From Candidatus Nitrosotalea bavarica (lineage in GTDB: Archaea > Thermoproteota > Nitrososphaeria > Nitrososphaerales > Nitrosopumilaceae): DNA of 64,000 bases. This document shows, piece after piece, positions 32,478-42,455 of the stretch (position 1 is the first letter of the stretch; each line of letters opens with the position of its first letter). The position numbers and the translations under genes were made by a program. The stretch covers positions 1-64,000 of the forward strand of contig NZ_FUYK01000010.1 of NCBI RefSeq assembly GCF_900167955.1. Reading direction: 5' to 3'. The notes under the pieces were generated by a model. The model was not told where the DNA came from, did not search any database, and saw nothing but the letters and a program-made list of their open reading frames with translations.

Positions 32478-33431
32478 ATGATAGAATCTTCGATGTGGGT
32501 AGAAAAATATCGTCCAACAAAGATCGCATCTATAATTAATCAGAAAGAGATAGTTGGTAGTCTACGATCGCTTCTAAAAAACACATCAGAAATGCCGCAT
32601 CTATTATTTTCTGGCTCGGCTGGAGTTGGTAAGACAACTACTGCATTATGTCTTGCAAGAGAAATTTTAGGAGATGCATGGCGTGAGTATACTTTGGAGT
32701 TGAATGCATCCGATGAACGTGGTATCAATATGGTAAGGGAGAGAGTAAAGAAATTTGCAAGGTTCTCGGGTTTGGATACTAACATTCCATTTAAACTTGT
32801 AATTTTGGACGAAGCTGATGAGATGACTTCAGATGCTCAGACCGCCTTAAGAAGAATTATTGAGGATACGTCAAAACATTGTAGATTCGTCATGATTGCA
32901 AATAACATATCAAAAATCATAGAACCTCTTCAAAGTAGATGCGCTGTTTTCAAGTTTACAAGGATATCAGAGGAAGATGTAGTAAGCCATTTAGAAGAAA
33001 TTTGTAAAAAAGAGAAGATAAAGTATAATGAAAATGGTCTAAAAACATTGTATTTGTATTCAGAAGGTGATATGCGTCATTCCATAAACATGTTACAAGC
33101 AACTGCAAGTGTTGGAACTATAAATGAAGAGAATGTAAAATCTTCTGCTGGACTTGCTAAAACAAGTGACGTTAGTGTTATTCTAAAACTTGCACTTGAT
33201 GGAAAACTTTCAGAAGCTAGGAGCAAGATGATTGAACTCATCAAAGTATACGGAATGTCTGAATCAGACTTTCTAAAATATCTCAATGAAGAATGTTACA
33301 GAATTAAGACGCCTCACTTGTCAGAGATTTTAGAAGCCATAGCAAAATATGACTATAGATTAATCATAGGAGCTAATCCAGAGATTCAGCTTTCAGCTTT
33401 ACTTGCAGAAATTGGAAATATAGAAAAATAA
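32478..33431 (+). CDS. rfcS: Replication factor C small subunit
   Basis: This 317-residue AAA+ clamp-loader subunit shows the N-terminal WVEKYRPTKIASIINQ, Walker A GSAGVGKT (46-53), DEAD box (111-114), and the SRC motif (LQSRCAVF). It has the full collar domain and normal length. It is divergent from the GINS-mcm-hel308 operon, with about 300 nt between that contains no convincing gene, only shared regulatory space and a GATCGATCGATC motif near 32209. Partner of RfcL. Confidence 0.96.
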   Translation: MIESSMWVEKYRPTKIASIINQKEIVGSLRSLLKNTSEMPHLLFSGSAGVGKTTTALCLAREILGDAWREYTLELNASDERGINMVRERVKKFARFSGLDTNIPFKLVILDEADEMTSDAQTALRRIIEDTSKHCRFVMIANNISKIIEPLQSRCAVFKFTRISEEDVVSHLEEICKKEKIKYNENGLKTLYLYSEGDMRHSINMLQATASVGTINEENVKSSAGLAKTSDVSVILKLALDGKLSEARSKMIELIKVYGMSESDFLKYLNEECYRIKTPHLSEILEAIAKYDYRLIIGANPEIQLSALLAEIGNIEK

Positions 33432-33434
33432 TAA

Positions 33435-33518
33435 CGCAGAGAGAGGGATTTGAACCCCCGCGTGCTTGCGCACATAGGCTCTCAAGGCCCACGCCATGCC
33501 GGGCTAGGCGACCTCTGC
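33435..33518 (-). tRNA. tRNA-Ser (UGA)
   Basis: An 84-nt class II tRNA. Acceptor GCAGAGG/TCTCTGC, anticodon arm TGGGC-CTTGAGA-GCCTA with anticodon TGA, a long variable hairpin (TGTGCGCAAGCACGC), T-loop TTCAAAT, discriminator G. No intron, CCA not encoded. Confidence 0.94.
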
Positions 33519-33619
33519 AAGTTTTTTTTGTAAGGACTTGTTAAAATTTGTTTAAGATCACATGTTTTTTAGACATCCGTAGGGATTATCAATAAGAAAA
33601 AGAAAAGGGACGAAAAATT

Positions 33620-34174
<555 letters not shown>

Positions 34175-34194
34175 TTATTTAAACCTAGATAAAA

Positions 34195-34641
34195 CTAAGC
34201 AAGTTTTGCAATCTCTTTTTCGTGAATATCCTGATTTAACTGATCAACCTTGATTGCCTTGGTCGGACAAACTTCAACGCAAGCCATGCACCAAATACAA
34301 TCTGCTTCTTTTACTGGATTTGCTTTGTCAGTGTAATCTTTTCTGTCATTTCTACCTGTTTCGCCAGGATTTTTGTACCATTCAAAAACCTTAACGGGAC
34401 AACTTAACAAACAGATGCCATCAGCAACACATGAATCCCAGTCTACTGCTACAAATGTACCATGTACTCCTATCGGTTTTATTTCTTCACCTGAAGCTTC
34501 CGAGTCAGATTTTACTTTAGGATCAGATGCAGCTTCAGCAAGACGTCCAGGACCCCAAACCAGATGATAGTTTTCACTTAATGGATCTTTGAATTTTTCA
34601 ATCACTTTGTGATTTGCTGGAAAATTTGAATCTATAGGCAC
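34195..34641 (-). CDS. Zinc-type ferredoxin, shorter paralogue with fewer His ligands
   Basis: The protein has 148 residues and aligns end to end with its neighbour: C71, C77, C81 (cluster I, Asp in place of one Cys) and C115, C118, C121, C125 (cluster II). The N-terminal extension retains only H26 of the paralogue's HFHF region (NYHLVWGPG) plus H11, and the linker before cluster II is shorter by about 16 residues. Zinc binding may therefore be altered or lost. Tandem duplication followed by divergence is likely. Confidence 0.88.
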   Translation of the reverse strand: MPIDSNFPANHKVIEKFKDPLSENYHLVWGPGRLAEAASDPKVKSDSEASGEEIKPIGVHGTFVAVDWDSCVADGICLLSCPVKVFEWYKNPGETGRNDRKDYTDKANPVKEADCIWCMACVEVCPTKAIKVDQLNQDIHEKEIAKLA

Positions 34642-34718
34642 ATTATCAGAAGTTCTTGTTTGTTATTTAAAGTGTGTACAAGATAAATTCATATCTTTAA
34701 CAAATCCCTCTAAGTTTA

Positions 34719-35390
34719 TTGGGAATTTTCAAGTATGATGTATATCGTAATCCTAATGTAGGAATATATGCCAAGTGTAACGACAAGTTTGTTTTCATAC
34801 CAAATGGATTTGCTCCTACGAAAGCAAAGAACTTGGCAGAATTTTTGAAAACTGATTATATCTTTACGTCAGTTGCAAATACAAGATTACTCGGACCACT
34901 AATGGTTGTAAATAACAAAGGACTTTTGCTTCCACATAATTGTTATCAAGAAGAGATAACTCATTTAAAAAAATCAACTGGACTTAATGTTGGTGTCCTA
35001 GACACAAAACATACCGCATTAGGAAATTTAATTTGTACAAACGATAAAGGAGCAGTAGTATCTCCACTCATTCCATCAGAATATGTCAAACAAATTGAAG
35101 ATGTATTAGGAGTAGAGGTGATAAGAAAAAGAGTTGCAGGATATCATCAGACTGGTGCAATGACAGTGGCAAATTCCAAAGGTGGAATTATTCATCCATC
35201 TACAGAAGAAGAAGATATCAAAACAATATCACAAGTACTAGGTGTAGAATTAGAGCCTGCCACAGTCAACGGTGGATCGCCGTATCTTGCTTCAGGCACT
35301 CTTGCAAATAATAATTCGTTAGTTGTAGGAGGTCTTACAAATGGTCCTGAGCTTATGATGCTTACAAAAGCCTTCAGAGTGGAAGACTAG
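34719..35390 (+). CDS. eif6: Translation initiation factor 6
   Basis: This 223-residue aIF6 has the five-fold pentein repeats, visible as recurring ...NNKGLLLP, NDKGAVVSP, NSKGGIIHP and NNNSLVVGG blocks. It binds the 50S subunit and prevents premature joining. The start is TTG at 34719. Its 3' end overlaps the end of convergent hisS by 17 nt. Confidence 0.95.
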   Translation: MGIFKYDVYRNPNVGIYAKCNDKFVFIPNGFAPTKAKNLAEFLKTDYIFTSVANTRLLGPLMVVNNKGLLLPHNCYQEEITHLKKSTGLNVGVLDTKHTALGNLICTNDKGAVVSPLIPSEYVKQIEDVLGVEVIRKRVAGYHQTGAMTVANSKGGIIHPSTEEEDIKTISQVLGVELEPATVNGGSPYLASGTLANNNSLVVGGLTNGPELMMLTKAFRVED

Positions 35391-36651
35391 ATTTTAGATC
35401 ATTTAACATAACAACTATCTTTACCTGTTTTTCAGAACCATCTCTCATATTTCGAATTATAACAGAATTATCAGCATATTCCTTTGGAGCAACTATTACA
35501 ACATATTTCGAGTTGGAGGCAATTTCCATCTGTTTTTTAAGTGATCTTCCTAATAGATCTACATCAGTCGGAATACCTTTTAGACGAAGTTGTGATGTAA
35601 GATTAATCGCAATTTTTTTCATATCATCATTTATGAAAACTACAGATATTCGATCTTCTTTAGATAGTATGTTTACATTCTGTTTCTCCAACAATAGAAC
35701 AATTCGCTCTACTCCTCCAGCTGCGCCTGTAGCACCAAGATCATTTCTTCCGAAGGCTTTAGTCAGTGCATCATATCTTCCACCCCCTACAAGTGCACCT
35801 ACATCATTGTTTTCAAATACCTCAAAAACTATTCCGGAATAATAGTCAAGACCTCGTACTATTCCAAAGTTTATTCTAACATTATCAACACCGCGATTTT
35901 TTAAAGTATCAAACAATTGCAAGATCTTGTCCCAATTTTTTAGTTGACTGACATCAACTTCTTTTTCAATTTCTTCAGGCAATCCCTTAATTTCAGAAAA
36001 TTTGAGAATTTGCTCTAGTGCAGGTACTGAGTATCCCTTTTCTTTGTATTCATTAATTATATCCTGTCTTCTCTTTTTTTGAATCTTATCAACAGCCCTT
36101 AGAATATCACCAATTACAGCAGAAGAGTCAGATTTGAATATACTTCTAACATACGATTCAATAAGTTCTCTATCACAGATATCAATTACAATATTTTCGA
36201 GTCCTAATTTTGTAAGAAATTTAGATGTAAAATCAATTATTTCAGCATCTGATTCGATGTTTGGTTCCCCATAGATCTCTATATCCCATTGATGAAAGAA
36301 TCTGTATCTGCCCTTTTGTGGTTCATCATAACGCCATACACCACCAAATGTTGAGATTTTAGCAGGCAATCTCATTGATTTTTGAGATGCAGCATAACGT
36401 GTTAGACCGATTGTAAAATCAAAACGTAGTGCTACTTCACGATTTCCTTTGTCAGTAAAATAATAAATTTCATTTTTTATTGATGGACCACTCTTTGTTT
36501 CTATCACTGATAGTAATTCAATTGGAGAAGATTCCATAAACTGAAAACCAAACAAATTTGAGGTCTCAATAAATTTCTGTCGTACAAATTCAATTTCAGA
36601 AGATTCCTTGGGTTCTATATCTCGCATACCGCGTGGTAGTTCCAATTTCAA
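35374..36651 (-). CDS. hisS: Histidyl-tRNA synthetase
   Basis: This 425-residue class II synthetase has the N-terminal LPRGMRDIEPKES and motif 2 near RYDEPQKGRYRFFHQWDIEI. The histidine-binding blocks are GLDYYSGIVFEVF and GGGRYDALTKAFG. The C-terminal anticodon-binding domain is complete. Length is normal. Its 3' end overlaps aIF6. Archease is divergent upstream. Confidence 0.96.
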   Translation of the reverse strand: MKLELPRGMRDIEPKESSEIEFVRQKFIETSNLFGFQFMESSPIELLSVIETKSGPSIKNEIYYFTDKGNREVALRFDFTIGLTRYAASQKSMRLPAKISTFGGVWRYDEPQKGRYRFFHQWDIEIYGEPNIESDAEIIDFTSKFLTKLGLENIVIDICDRELIESYVRSIFKSDSSAVIGDILRAVDKIQKKRRQDIINEYKEKGYSVPALEQILKFSEIKGLPEEIEKEVDVSQLKNWDKILQLFDTLKNRGVDNVRINFGIVRGLDYYSGIVFEVFENNDVGALVGGGRYDALTKAFGRNDLGATGAAGGVERIVLLLEKQNVNILSKEDRISVVFINDDMKKIAINLTSQLRLKGIPTDVDLLGRSLKKQMEIASNSKYVVIVAPKEYADNSVIIRNMRDGSEKQVKIVVMLNDLKSSLPL

Positions 36652-36742
36652 AACTCATTCTTTTTCCAATGCATTTAGACTTTCTGATTGCAAAAAATCA
36701 TGGTTAGAATAAATTAATAGTGTACTTTAGACCCACCAATCC

Positions 36743-37159
36743 ATGGCATACCGATATCTGGATCATATGACAGATGCATTTATCGAAGTAGTTGGAAATA
36801 CAACTGATGAAGCCTTTGCTAATGCAGGCATATCTGTGGTAGACACAATTGTAGATATCAACTCAGTAGAGAATAAAGAGGATAGAAAATTAGAAGTTAG
36901 TGCAGATGACCTGAAAGGGTTACTATATAGCTGGCTTGAGGAGATAATCATTCTTACCATAACAGATGGATTTGTAGGAAAAATATTTAACGTAAAGATA
37001 ACAAAAAATGGAAAATATCATATTTTAGCAAAAATTAGTGGAGAAGAAATTAATTTTGAAAAACACCATTTTAAGATGGAAATAAAGGCACCAACATATC
37101 ATCTCATGGAAATTAAAGATGAGAAACCAGTTTTGATGCGATTCATTCTTGATCTCTAG
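36743..37159 (+). CDS. Archease
   Basis: The protein has 138 residues: MAYRYLDHMTDAFIEVVG is the archease signature, with the conserved Asp residues of the metal site (D7, D11) and a C-terminal acidic residue. Archease activates the RtcB tRNA ligase in tRNA splicing. That is relevant here because tRNA-Asp in this window carries an intron. It is followed 40 nt downstream by a thioredoxin gene. Confidence 0.93.
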   Translation: MAYRYLDHMTDAFIEVVGNTTDEAFANAGISVVDTIVDINSVENKEDRKLEVSADDLKGLLYSWLEEIIILTITDGFVGKIFNVKITKNGKYHILAKISGEEINFEKHHFKMEIKAPTYHLMEIKDEKPVLMRFILDL

Positions 37160-37199
37160 GCTAAATTATTAAAGAGCTTTTATCTATTATTAATCAGAT

Positions 37200-37580
37200 T
37201 TGGTAGACGAAGAATTAGAGAAAATTATGAAAAAGAAATTAGAGGAAATGAAATCTCGTAAAGAACAAGAGATTCTAGAACTTACTGATTCTAATTTTGA
37301 CAAAGCCATAGTTGGTGATACACCAGTAATTGTGGATTTTTGGGCTACATGGTGTGGTCCATGTCAGTTCATGTTGCCTATTTTTGAGAGAATTGCAAAA
37401 AAATACAAGACTGTGAGATTTGCACGTCTAAATGTAGATGATGCACCTGGCATATCTCAAAGATATGGAGTATATTCAATTCCCACATTCATTGTTTTCA
37501 ACAATGGTGAACCTATTGACAAGGCTATGGGAGCAATAGGAGAACCAGGTCTTCACATGCTTGCTCAGAAATACGCCTAG
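37200..37580 (+). CDS. Thioredoxin with N-terminal charged extension
   Basis: The protein has 126 residues with redox site WCGPC at 51-55 and cis-Pro in YSIPTFIVF. An N-terminal Lys/Glu helix of about 28 residues precedes the core and is absent from the second thioredoxin at 50790-51122. The start is TTG at 37200. It reduces disulfides in the cytosol. Its 3' end overlaps the infB stop by 4 nt (convergent). Confidence 0.92.
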   Translation: MVDEELEKIMKKKLEEMKSRKEQEILELTDSNFDKAIVGDTPVIVDFWATWCGPCQFMLPIFERIAKKYKTVRFARLNVDDAPGISQRYGVYSIPTFIVFNNGEPIDKAMGAIGEPGLHMLAQKYA

Positions 37581-39361
37581 TAAGCATAAAGCGGATTAAC
37601 CTTTCTCTGAATTTCAATTATTTCTCGTAAGACTTGAAATTCTTCAGGACTAAGCTTATGAGAGAATGTTTTTAGCAACAATTTTGCTTCTGGAGATGGT
37701 GGAAAAGAATAGAAAACTTCTTCTTCAGATATTTGTCTACCCACGGTTACATTTTGAATTGAAACTGCAACCTCCTGACCTTTTTTTGCAACATCAACAT
37801 TTTTTCCGTTGTCTTGTAACTGATGTATCGTACCAACCTTTCTACCCGCTTTATTCATAACAGATACTTTTTGTTTTAGAACACCTGCATCTACCTGTAC
37901 TCCAAAAACTGCAGGATTATTTTTTCTGAATACATAGCCTTTAAGAAATGTAAATTTAGCAACAGGTGTAAGTTCTTGAAAAATAGCATTTTCTGCATTT
38001 GCAGTATCATCTTGAACCCAATTAGTATAATTATCAATCAGACTATAGATTACTTGATCATGAAAAATCTTGATATGGTTAGATTCTGCTTCTTCTTGGG
38101 CATCTTGTAAAACTTTAACATTAAATGCTATTATTACTCCTAAATGTCTATCATGTTCTTTTACGGCTAGCGCCTCCATTACATCTCGTCTTGTAACTGG
38201 TCCTATGTCTGCCATCGATATAGTCACGTTTTGTTTTTTTAACATTTCAGTCAAGGCCTCAAGAGATCCTATAGTATCACATTTTAGAATTACTCCTTTT
38301 GTATCAGTTTTGATAAATACTGATTTCATCTCAGACTCGATTAATTTTTTGAATTCCTCAATCTTTGATTCATCAGTAGTTGCATATACAGGACTTCCTG
38401 GAAGTACTCCCTCTAAATCTGGTGATGCAATTTTTATGCCAGCAGCTGCATCTACTTCATTTACAGGTCTGAATTTATCTCTAGGATCACGCATCTCATC
38501 AAGAGGTTTTGGAAGGAGTATTGCTTTTGGTTTTGTAATTATTACAGAGTCTCTCTTGGCAACTAGTATAGAGTCGCCCTTTCTTAGAGTACCGTCAATT
38601 AAGATAATGTTAGCAGTCATGCCAAGACCAATCTCTTCCTTTACCTCAAGAACTATGCCTCTTGTTGGTTTTTCAGCCTGTTCCAATTTTTTTTGCATGT
38701 ATTGTTGTGTAAGTCCTACCAATACTGCAAGTAACTCTGGCATACCTTCTCCACTTCTGGCACTAACTGGTACTATCGCAACTTCTTTTAAGAAATCTTT
38801 TACTCTGTAAAATGCCTCCGAGTTATATCCTAGAACAGATAATGTGCCCACTACATTATACAATAACTCATCAAGTGCAGTCTGGACAAATGGATCTTGT
38901 TCTTTAACAGATTGTGTAATAAATTTAGTTGTAGGATTTTTTTTCCACCCAGAAACCATATCCACTTTATTCAAAGCTATAACAAATGGAACTTTTCTGC
39001 TCTGTAAGATTTTGAGACTTTCATTAGTTTGTGGTTGAAATCCTCGGTTTACATCCACAACAAGAATTGCAATATCAGCAGCAGAGCCTCCTCTCGCTCT
39101 AAGATTTGTAAATATTTCATGTCCAGGTGTATCAATAACAAGTAAACCTGGAATTTCTTGATTTGCTCCTCCCATTTTTGCAAAAAGAGGTCCACAAACT
39201 TTCTTTAATGTTTCAGTCGGAAGAAAACTTGCACCAATATGTTGTGTAATTCCTCCAGCTTCTCTTGCTTGTACACCCGTACCTCTTATCTTATCTAAGA
39301 GAGATGTTTTACCAGAGTCTACGTGACCTAGAACTGCGACTATAGGCTGTCGTATTTGCAA
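37577..39361 (-). CDS. infB: Translation initiation factor IF-2 / eIF5B
   Basis: This 594-residue GTPase promotes subunit joining. G1 is GHVDSGKT (12-19), G3 is DTPGHE (77-82), G4 is NKVD (131-134), with the eIF5B-type domains 2-4 following. There is no inserted intein. It is the last gene of an rpl7ae-rps28e-rpl24e-ndk-infB operon, starting 7 nt after ndk. Confidence 0.96.
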   Translation of the reverse strand: MQIRQPIVAVLGHVDSGKTSLLDKIRGTGVQAREAGGITQHIGASFLPTETLKKVCGPLFAKMGGANQEIPGLLVIDTPGHEIFTNLRARGGSAADIAILVVDVNRGFQPQTNESLKILQSRKVPFVIALNKVDMVSGWKKNPTTKFITQSVKEQDPFVQTALDELLYNVVGTLSVLGYNSEAFYRVKDFLKEVAIVPVSARSGEGMPELLAVLVGLTQQYMQKKLEQAEKPTRGIVLEVKEEIGLGMTANIILIDGTLRKGDSILVAKRDSVIITKPKAILLPKPLDEMRDPRDKFRPVNEVDAAAGIKIASPDLEGVLPGSPVYATTDESKIEEFKKLIESEMKSVFIKTDTKGVILKCDTIGSLEALTEMLKKQNVTISMADIGPVTRRDVMEALAVKEHDRHLGVIIAFNVKVLQDAQEEAESNHIKIFHDQVIYSLIDNYTNWVQDDTANAENAIFQELTPVAKFTFLKGYVFRKNNPAVFGVQVDAGVLKQKVSVMNKAGRKVGTIHQLQDNGKNVDVAKKGQEVAVSIQNVTVGRQISEEEVFYSFPPSPEAKLLLKTFSHKLSPEEFQVLREIIEIQRKVNPLYAY

Positions 39362-39367
39362 CCGCTT

Positions 39368-39769
39368 TCACTTGAATACCACAGCTATTTCTTTTTCAAA
39401 ACTTTCTTTGGAATCAGAAGCATGGATTATGTTATCAGATATACCTAGTCCAAAGTCTCCTCTTATTGTTCCTGGTGTGGCATCAAATGATTTTGTTGAA
39501 CCTATCATCATCCTTGTAGTTGCAATCGCATTATTTCCCTCAATTATAGTAGCAACAACATTTCCTGATGTGATAAAAGAGACCAACTCTCCAAAGAATG
39601 GTTTTGTGTTATGAGCAGAATAGAATTCTTCTGCCATTTGTTTTGTGAAAGTAAACATTTTCAATTTCATTATATGAAATCCTCTATGCTCAAATCTAGA
39701 AATAATATCTCCCACTAATTTTCTTTCTACACCGTCAGGTTTTACTATGAAAAGTGTTTGCTCAGTCAT
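39368..39769 (-). CDS. ndk: Nucleoside diphosphate kinase
   Basis: The protein has 133 residues. The catalytic His is H116 in SDNIIHASDS, and the N-terminal EQTLFIVKPDGVERKLVG is diagnostic. It equalises nucleoside triphosphate pools. It sits between rpl24e (2 nt) and infB (7 nt), a linkage common in archaea. Confidence 0.96.
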   Translation of the reverse strand: MTEQTLFIVKPDGVERKLVGDIISRFEHRGFHIMKLKMFTFTKQMAEEFYSAHNTKPFFGELVSFITSGNVVATIIEGNNAIATTRMMIGSTKSFDATPGTIRGDFGLGISDNIIHASDSKESFEKEIAVVFK

Positions 39770-39770
39770 T

Positions 39771-39974
39771 TTATTTTTTGACCTTTATTCCGCCCTTGAC
39801 GTATTTGTTGGTCCACTTTAGTCTTCTTGGATCACGTTTCAGGATTAGCATATTCTTCTTGCATTTTGAAGAACAGAACCAAAATACTGAACCGTCATTT
39901 TTTACAAGCATAGTACCAGAACCCTTTGCTACTGGTCTATTACAAAAACTGCAAGGCTTAACAAGAACACTCAA
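39771..39974 (-). CDS. rpl24e: Ribosomal protein L24e
   Basis: The protein has 67 residues and is zinc-binding, with CSFCNRPV (C8, C11) and FCSSKCKKN (C34, C38). The basic C-terminus RDPRRLKWTNKYVKG is typical. It is a large-subunit protein in the rpl7ae operon. Confidence 0.94.
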   Translation of the reverse strand: MSVLVKPCSFCNRPVAKGSGTMLVKNDGSVFWFCSSKCKKNMLILKRDPRRLKWTNKYVKGGIKVKK

Positions 39975-39980
39975 TTTTTA

Positions 39981-40187
39981 TCACTTTATCTTTCTCGCTT
40001 CACGTTCTGTCTCTCTCAATATGAGAATGTCTGACATTCTGACAGAACCTTTTACGTTTCTTGTTAGAATTCTGCCTCTATCTTTACCATCTAGAATTTT
40101 TACTCGCACTTGAATAACTTCTCCAGCAATTCCGGTTCTTCCCACTATTTGTATAACTTCAGCGGAGGTTGGAACTTCAGTACTCAT
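39981..40187 (-). CDS. rps28e: Ribosomal protein S28e
   Basis: The protein has 68 residues. The OB-fold core [20 protein letters not shown] and the C-terminal [16 protein letters not shown] are diagnostic. It overlaps the end of rpl7ae by 4 nt. Confidence 0.95.
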   Translation of the reverse strand: MSTEVPTSAEVIQIVGRTGIAGEVIQVRVKILDGKDRGRILTRNVKGSVRMSDILILRETEREARKIK

Positions 40188-40579
40188 TTGCTAGCTTGAC
40201 CACCTTTTATCTGCGACAATGATGCCACAATTTGGTCTACTATATGTTGAGCATCTCCCGAATCCAATATCGCAGCAGCGGCAGAGGTAACATCAATTCC
40301 CAAAGACTTTCCGAGCTCCTGTCTACTTGGAACAAAGCCATATGGAATTCCGTGTTCCTCACACAGTATAGGAAGGTGAGCAACTACCTCTGGTGGTTCT
40401 ACATCTTCTGCAATAATCACCAGTTTACTTATTCCTCTTTCGATTGCTTTTGTAACTTCGTTGGTACCTTTCTTTACTTTGCCACTTTGTTGTGCAACTC
40501 TTATAGCTTCATAGATTGGGCTAACCAAGTCAGTGGGCACCTGAAACTTTACGTAATAAGCCTTAGCCAGATGTATCAC
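40184..40579 (-). CDS. rpl7ae: Ribosomal protein L7Ae
   Basis: The protein has up to 131 residues. The kink-turn binding motif [13 protein letters not shown] (about 37-49) and [14 protein letters not shown] are diagnostic. It is part of the ribosome, of box C/D and H/ACA RNPs and of archaeal RNase P. The N-terminus may be a few residues shorter (start near the YYVKFQVP segment). It is the first gene of the five-gene operon reading to infB. Confidence 0.95.
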   Translation of the reverse strand: MIHLAKAYYVKFQVPTDLVSPIYEAIRVAQQSGKVKKGTNEVTKAIERGISKLVIIAEDVEPPEVVAHLPILCEEHGIPYGFVPSRQELGKSLGIDVTSAAAAILDSGDAQHIVDQIVASLSQIKGGQASK

Positions 40580-40630
40580 CCATTGGGATCATTTCCATTC
40601 TTTCTGTGTTTTCAATTGGTTTTAAAAGTG

Positions 40631-41977
40631 TTATCTGTCAGCTGTAGTCTTTACTTTTTGTAGGTATTTTGCAAAAATATCATCCAATCTAGATTGTGAG
40701 GAGGATTCAGCATAGATTCTAGCTATTGGTTCAGTACCGCTCAATCTTACCATAACCCAGCTTGACTTGTCTAGAAATAATTTGATTCCATCAGTAAGAT
40801 CTTTTTTGTAAGGTTCTGCTTTTAGAATTTCAAGTATTTTTTTAAAATTATCTTTTGAACATTCTATTTTTCCTTTTGTTGTAAACGATGGCGGTAATGC
40901 ATCCATCTCTTGTGACAAAGAGTTTGCACTATTTGCTAAAAGATCAATTAAGATAGCCATGGTCATAGAACCATCTCTTACATGATTATGTTTACCATAC
41001 ATGAAGCCACCATTTTCTTCAAAACCAATTAATGCATTTTCTTGTATCATCTTACGCGAAACCTCAACACTACCAACTTTAGTTCGTAGTACTTTAGACC
41101 CTGAATTTGATGCTATTTTTTCTATCACATATGTAGAATTAACTGAAGTAATTATCTTGGACTTTGGATATTTTTCTAAAAGATATTTGGATAAAAGTAA
41201 TGCTGATTTATCACCTGTGAGAATTTTTCCTTTCTCATCACAAAAAATACTTCTATCTCCATCCCCATCAAATGCTATTCCAAAATCAGCTTTTGATTTA
41301 ATCACCATACTTGAGAGTTTATCTAGATTTTGAAGTGTTGGCTCTGATCCTCTTCCTGGAAAAGTTCCATCTATTTTTTCATTTATTAAAACTACCTTAC
41401 ATCCTAGATCTCTACATAGAATAGGAGCTGTTACTGCTTGGGCGCCATTACCAAGATCTAGTATTACTTTAAGATTTCTTGATTTGATTTTTTTTATGTT
41501 GACATGTTTTTTAATTCCAGAAAGATACGTGTTGATAGTTTTTGGTTCATTTTTGATTGAGCCAAATTTATTTGAAATTTTCCATTTTTTCTTAAAATAG
41601 AATTCTTCCACCTTGAGTTCATCCTGTCTTGAGATCTCAATTCCATCTCTTGCAGTGACCTTTATTCCATTATATTGCGGCGGATTGTGGGATGCAGTAA
41701 TCATAATTCCTCCATTGTAACCAAGTTGCTTTGTAGCAAATTGCAAACAAGGTGTAGGAACTAAACCACAAACTGTAGAATCTAGACCAGCAGAGCTTAG
41801 TGCAGCTATTACTATTTTTGATATAATGACACTAGATTCCCGTCCATCATAACCTACTAAAATCGGTCCTTTTTTGAAAAGATTTGCAAGTGATAGAGTA
41901 ATTTCAGAGATAAACTCAAGTGTAATACCTTCTCCAAATACCCCTCTGATACCATTAGTTCCAAATAATTTCGCCAT
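40631..41977 (-). CDS. Phosphoglucosamine/phosphomannomutase family phosphohexomutase
   Basis: The protein has about 448 residues from ATG 41977 (a longer start at 41992 adds five residues). Four domains are visible: FGTNGIRGVFGEG, the phosphoserine loop TASHNPP (S96), the metal loop FDGDGDRS and the sugar loop FEENGGFMYG. A C-terminal phosphate-binding VRLSGTEPIARIYAES completes it. It interconverts hexose (glucosamine or mannose) 1- and 6-phosphates for glycan precursors. By sequence alone, GlmM versus ManB is undecided. Confidence 0.92.
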   Translation of the reverse strand: MAKLFGTNGIRGVFGEGITLEFISEITLSLANLFKKGPILVGYDGRESSVIISKIVIAALSSAGLDSTVCGLVPTPCLQFATKQLGYNGGIMITASHNPPQYNGIKVTARDGIEISRQDELKVEEFYFKKKWKISNKFGSIKNEPKTINTYLSGIKKHVNIKKIKSRNLKVILDLGNGAQAVTAPILCRDLGCKVVLINEKIDGTFPGRGSEPTLQNLDKLSSMVIKSKADFGIAFDGDGDRSIFCDEKGKILTGDKSALLLSKYLLEKYPKSKIITSVNSTYVIEKIASNSGSKVLRTKVGSVEVSRKMIQENALIGFEENGGFMYGKHNHVRDGSMTMAILIDLLANSANSLSQEMDALPPSFTTKGKIECSKDNFKKILEILKAEPYKKDLTDGIKLFLDKSSWVMVRLSGTEPIARIYAESSSQSRLDDIFAKYLQKVKTTADR

Positions 41978-42024
41978 ACAGACCATCAACAATAGATAAA
42001 TTTGTCTTAAAAGTCATGGTGCAT

Positions 42025-42109
42025 GCGGGAGTTGCCAAGCCTGGTCAAAGGCGCAGGGCTTAGGACCCTGTCTTTTAGGAGTTCGTGGGTTCGAATCCCA
42101 CCTCCCGCA
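42025..42109 (+). tRNA. tRNA-Leu (UAG)
   Basis: An 85-nt class II tRNA. Acceptor GCGGGAG/CTCCCGC, anticodon loop CTTAGGA with anticodon TAG, a long variable arm, T-loop TTCGAAT, discriminator A. No intron, CCA not encoded. Confidence 0.95.
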
Positions 42110-42110
42110 C

Positions 42111-42296
42111 TTAATGAATTATACAAAGTTGCATTTCTTTGTGATTGCGAAAATGAACACTACAAAAGTTATTTGAGCATTCATAACAGTGCCAATCACC
42201 AATTGTTGAACACACTTTACAAATTTTTATAGGATTGTTATGATCATAACTATTTCCCCTATTATGTGCCCTGTGAGAACTTTTTGGTTTATCCAT
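42111..42296 (-). CDS. Mini zinc-finger protein, B-box-like Cys/His spacing
   Basis: The protein has 61 residues. Spacing C26-x2-C29-x7-C37-x2-C40-x4-C45-x2-H48-x3-H52 resembles a two-zinc B-box-type finger. The N-terminus is basic and Ser/His-rich. The gene ends 2 nt from the tRNA-Leu 3' end and reads toward it. An overlapping plus-strand ORF lacks such a pattern, so this strand is preferred. It may bind protein or RNA; no direct family assignment. Confidence 0.5.
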   Translation of the reverse strand: MDKPKSSHRAHNRGNSYDHNNPIKICKVCSTIGDWHCYECSNNFCSVHFRNHKEMQLCIIH

Positions 42297-42455
42297 TATT
42301 TTTCCTCATTTAAGTCAAAATTTAAAAAACTTCTATCTATCATTCAACAACACATTACAGATTTAGGATATCTAGTTGGACTAGCATTCTTACAATACGT
42401 CATATTTCAAAAGGCTATTTAAGTATTAATAAGTGCAGTATGTCTAACAATTAGA

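Noticed and set aside
38070-38810. 246-codon plus-strand ORF inside infB
   Set aside because: Antisense shadow of the complete eIF5B GTPase frame; Ser/Ile/Phe-rich composition typical of such shadows.
42240-42422. 60-codon plus-strand ORF with a hydrophobic segment
   Set aside because: Overlaps the B-box-like gene on the other strand and has no supporting motif.
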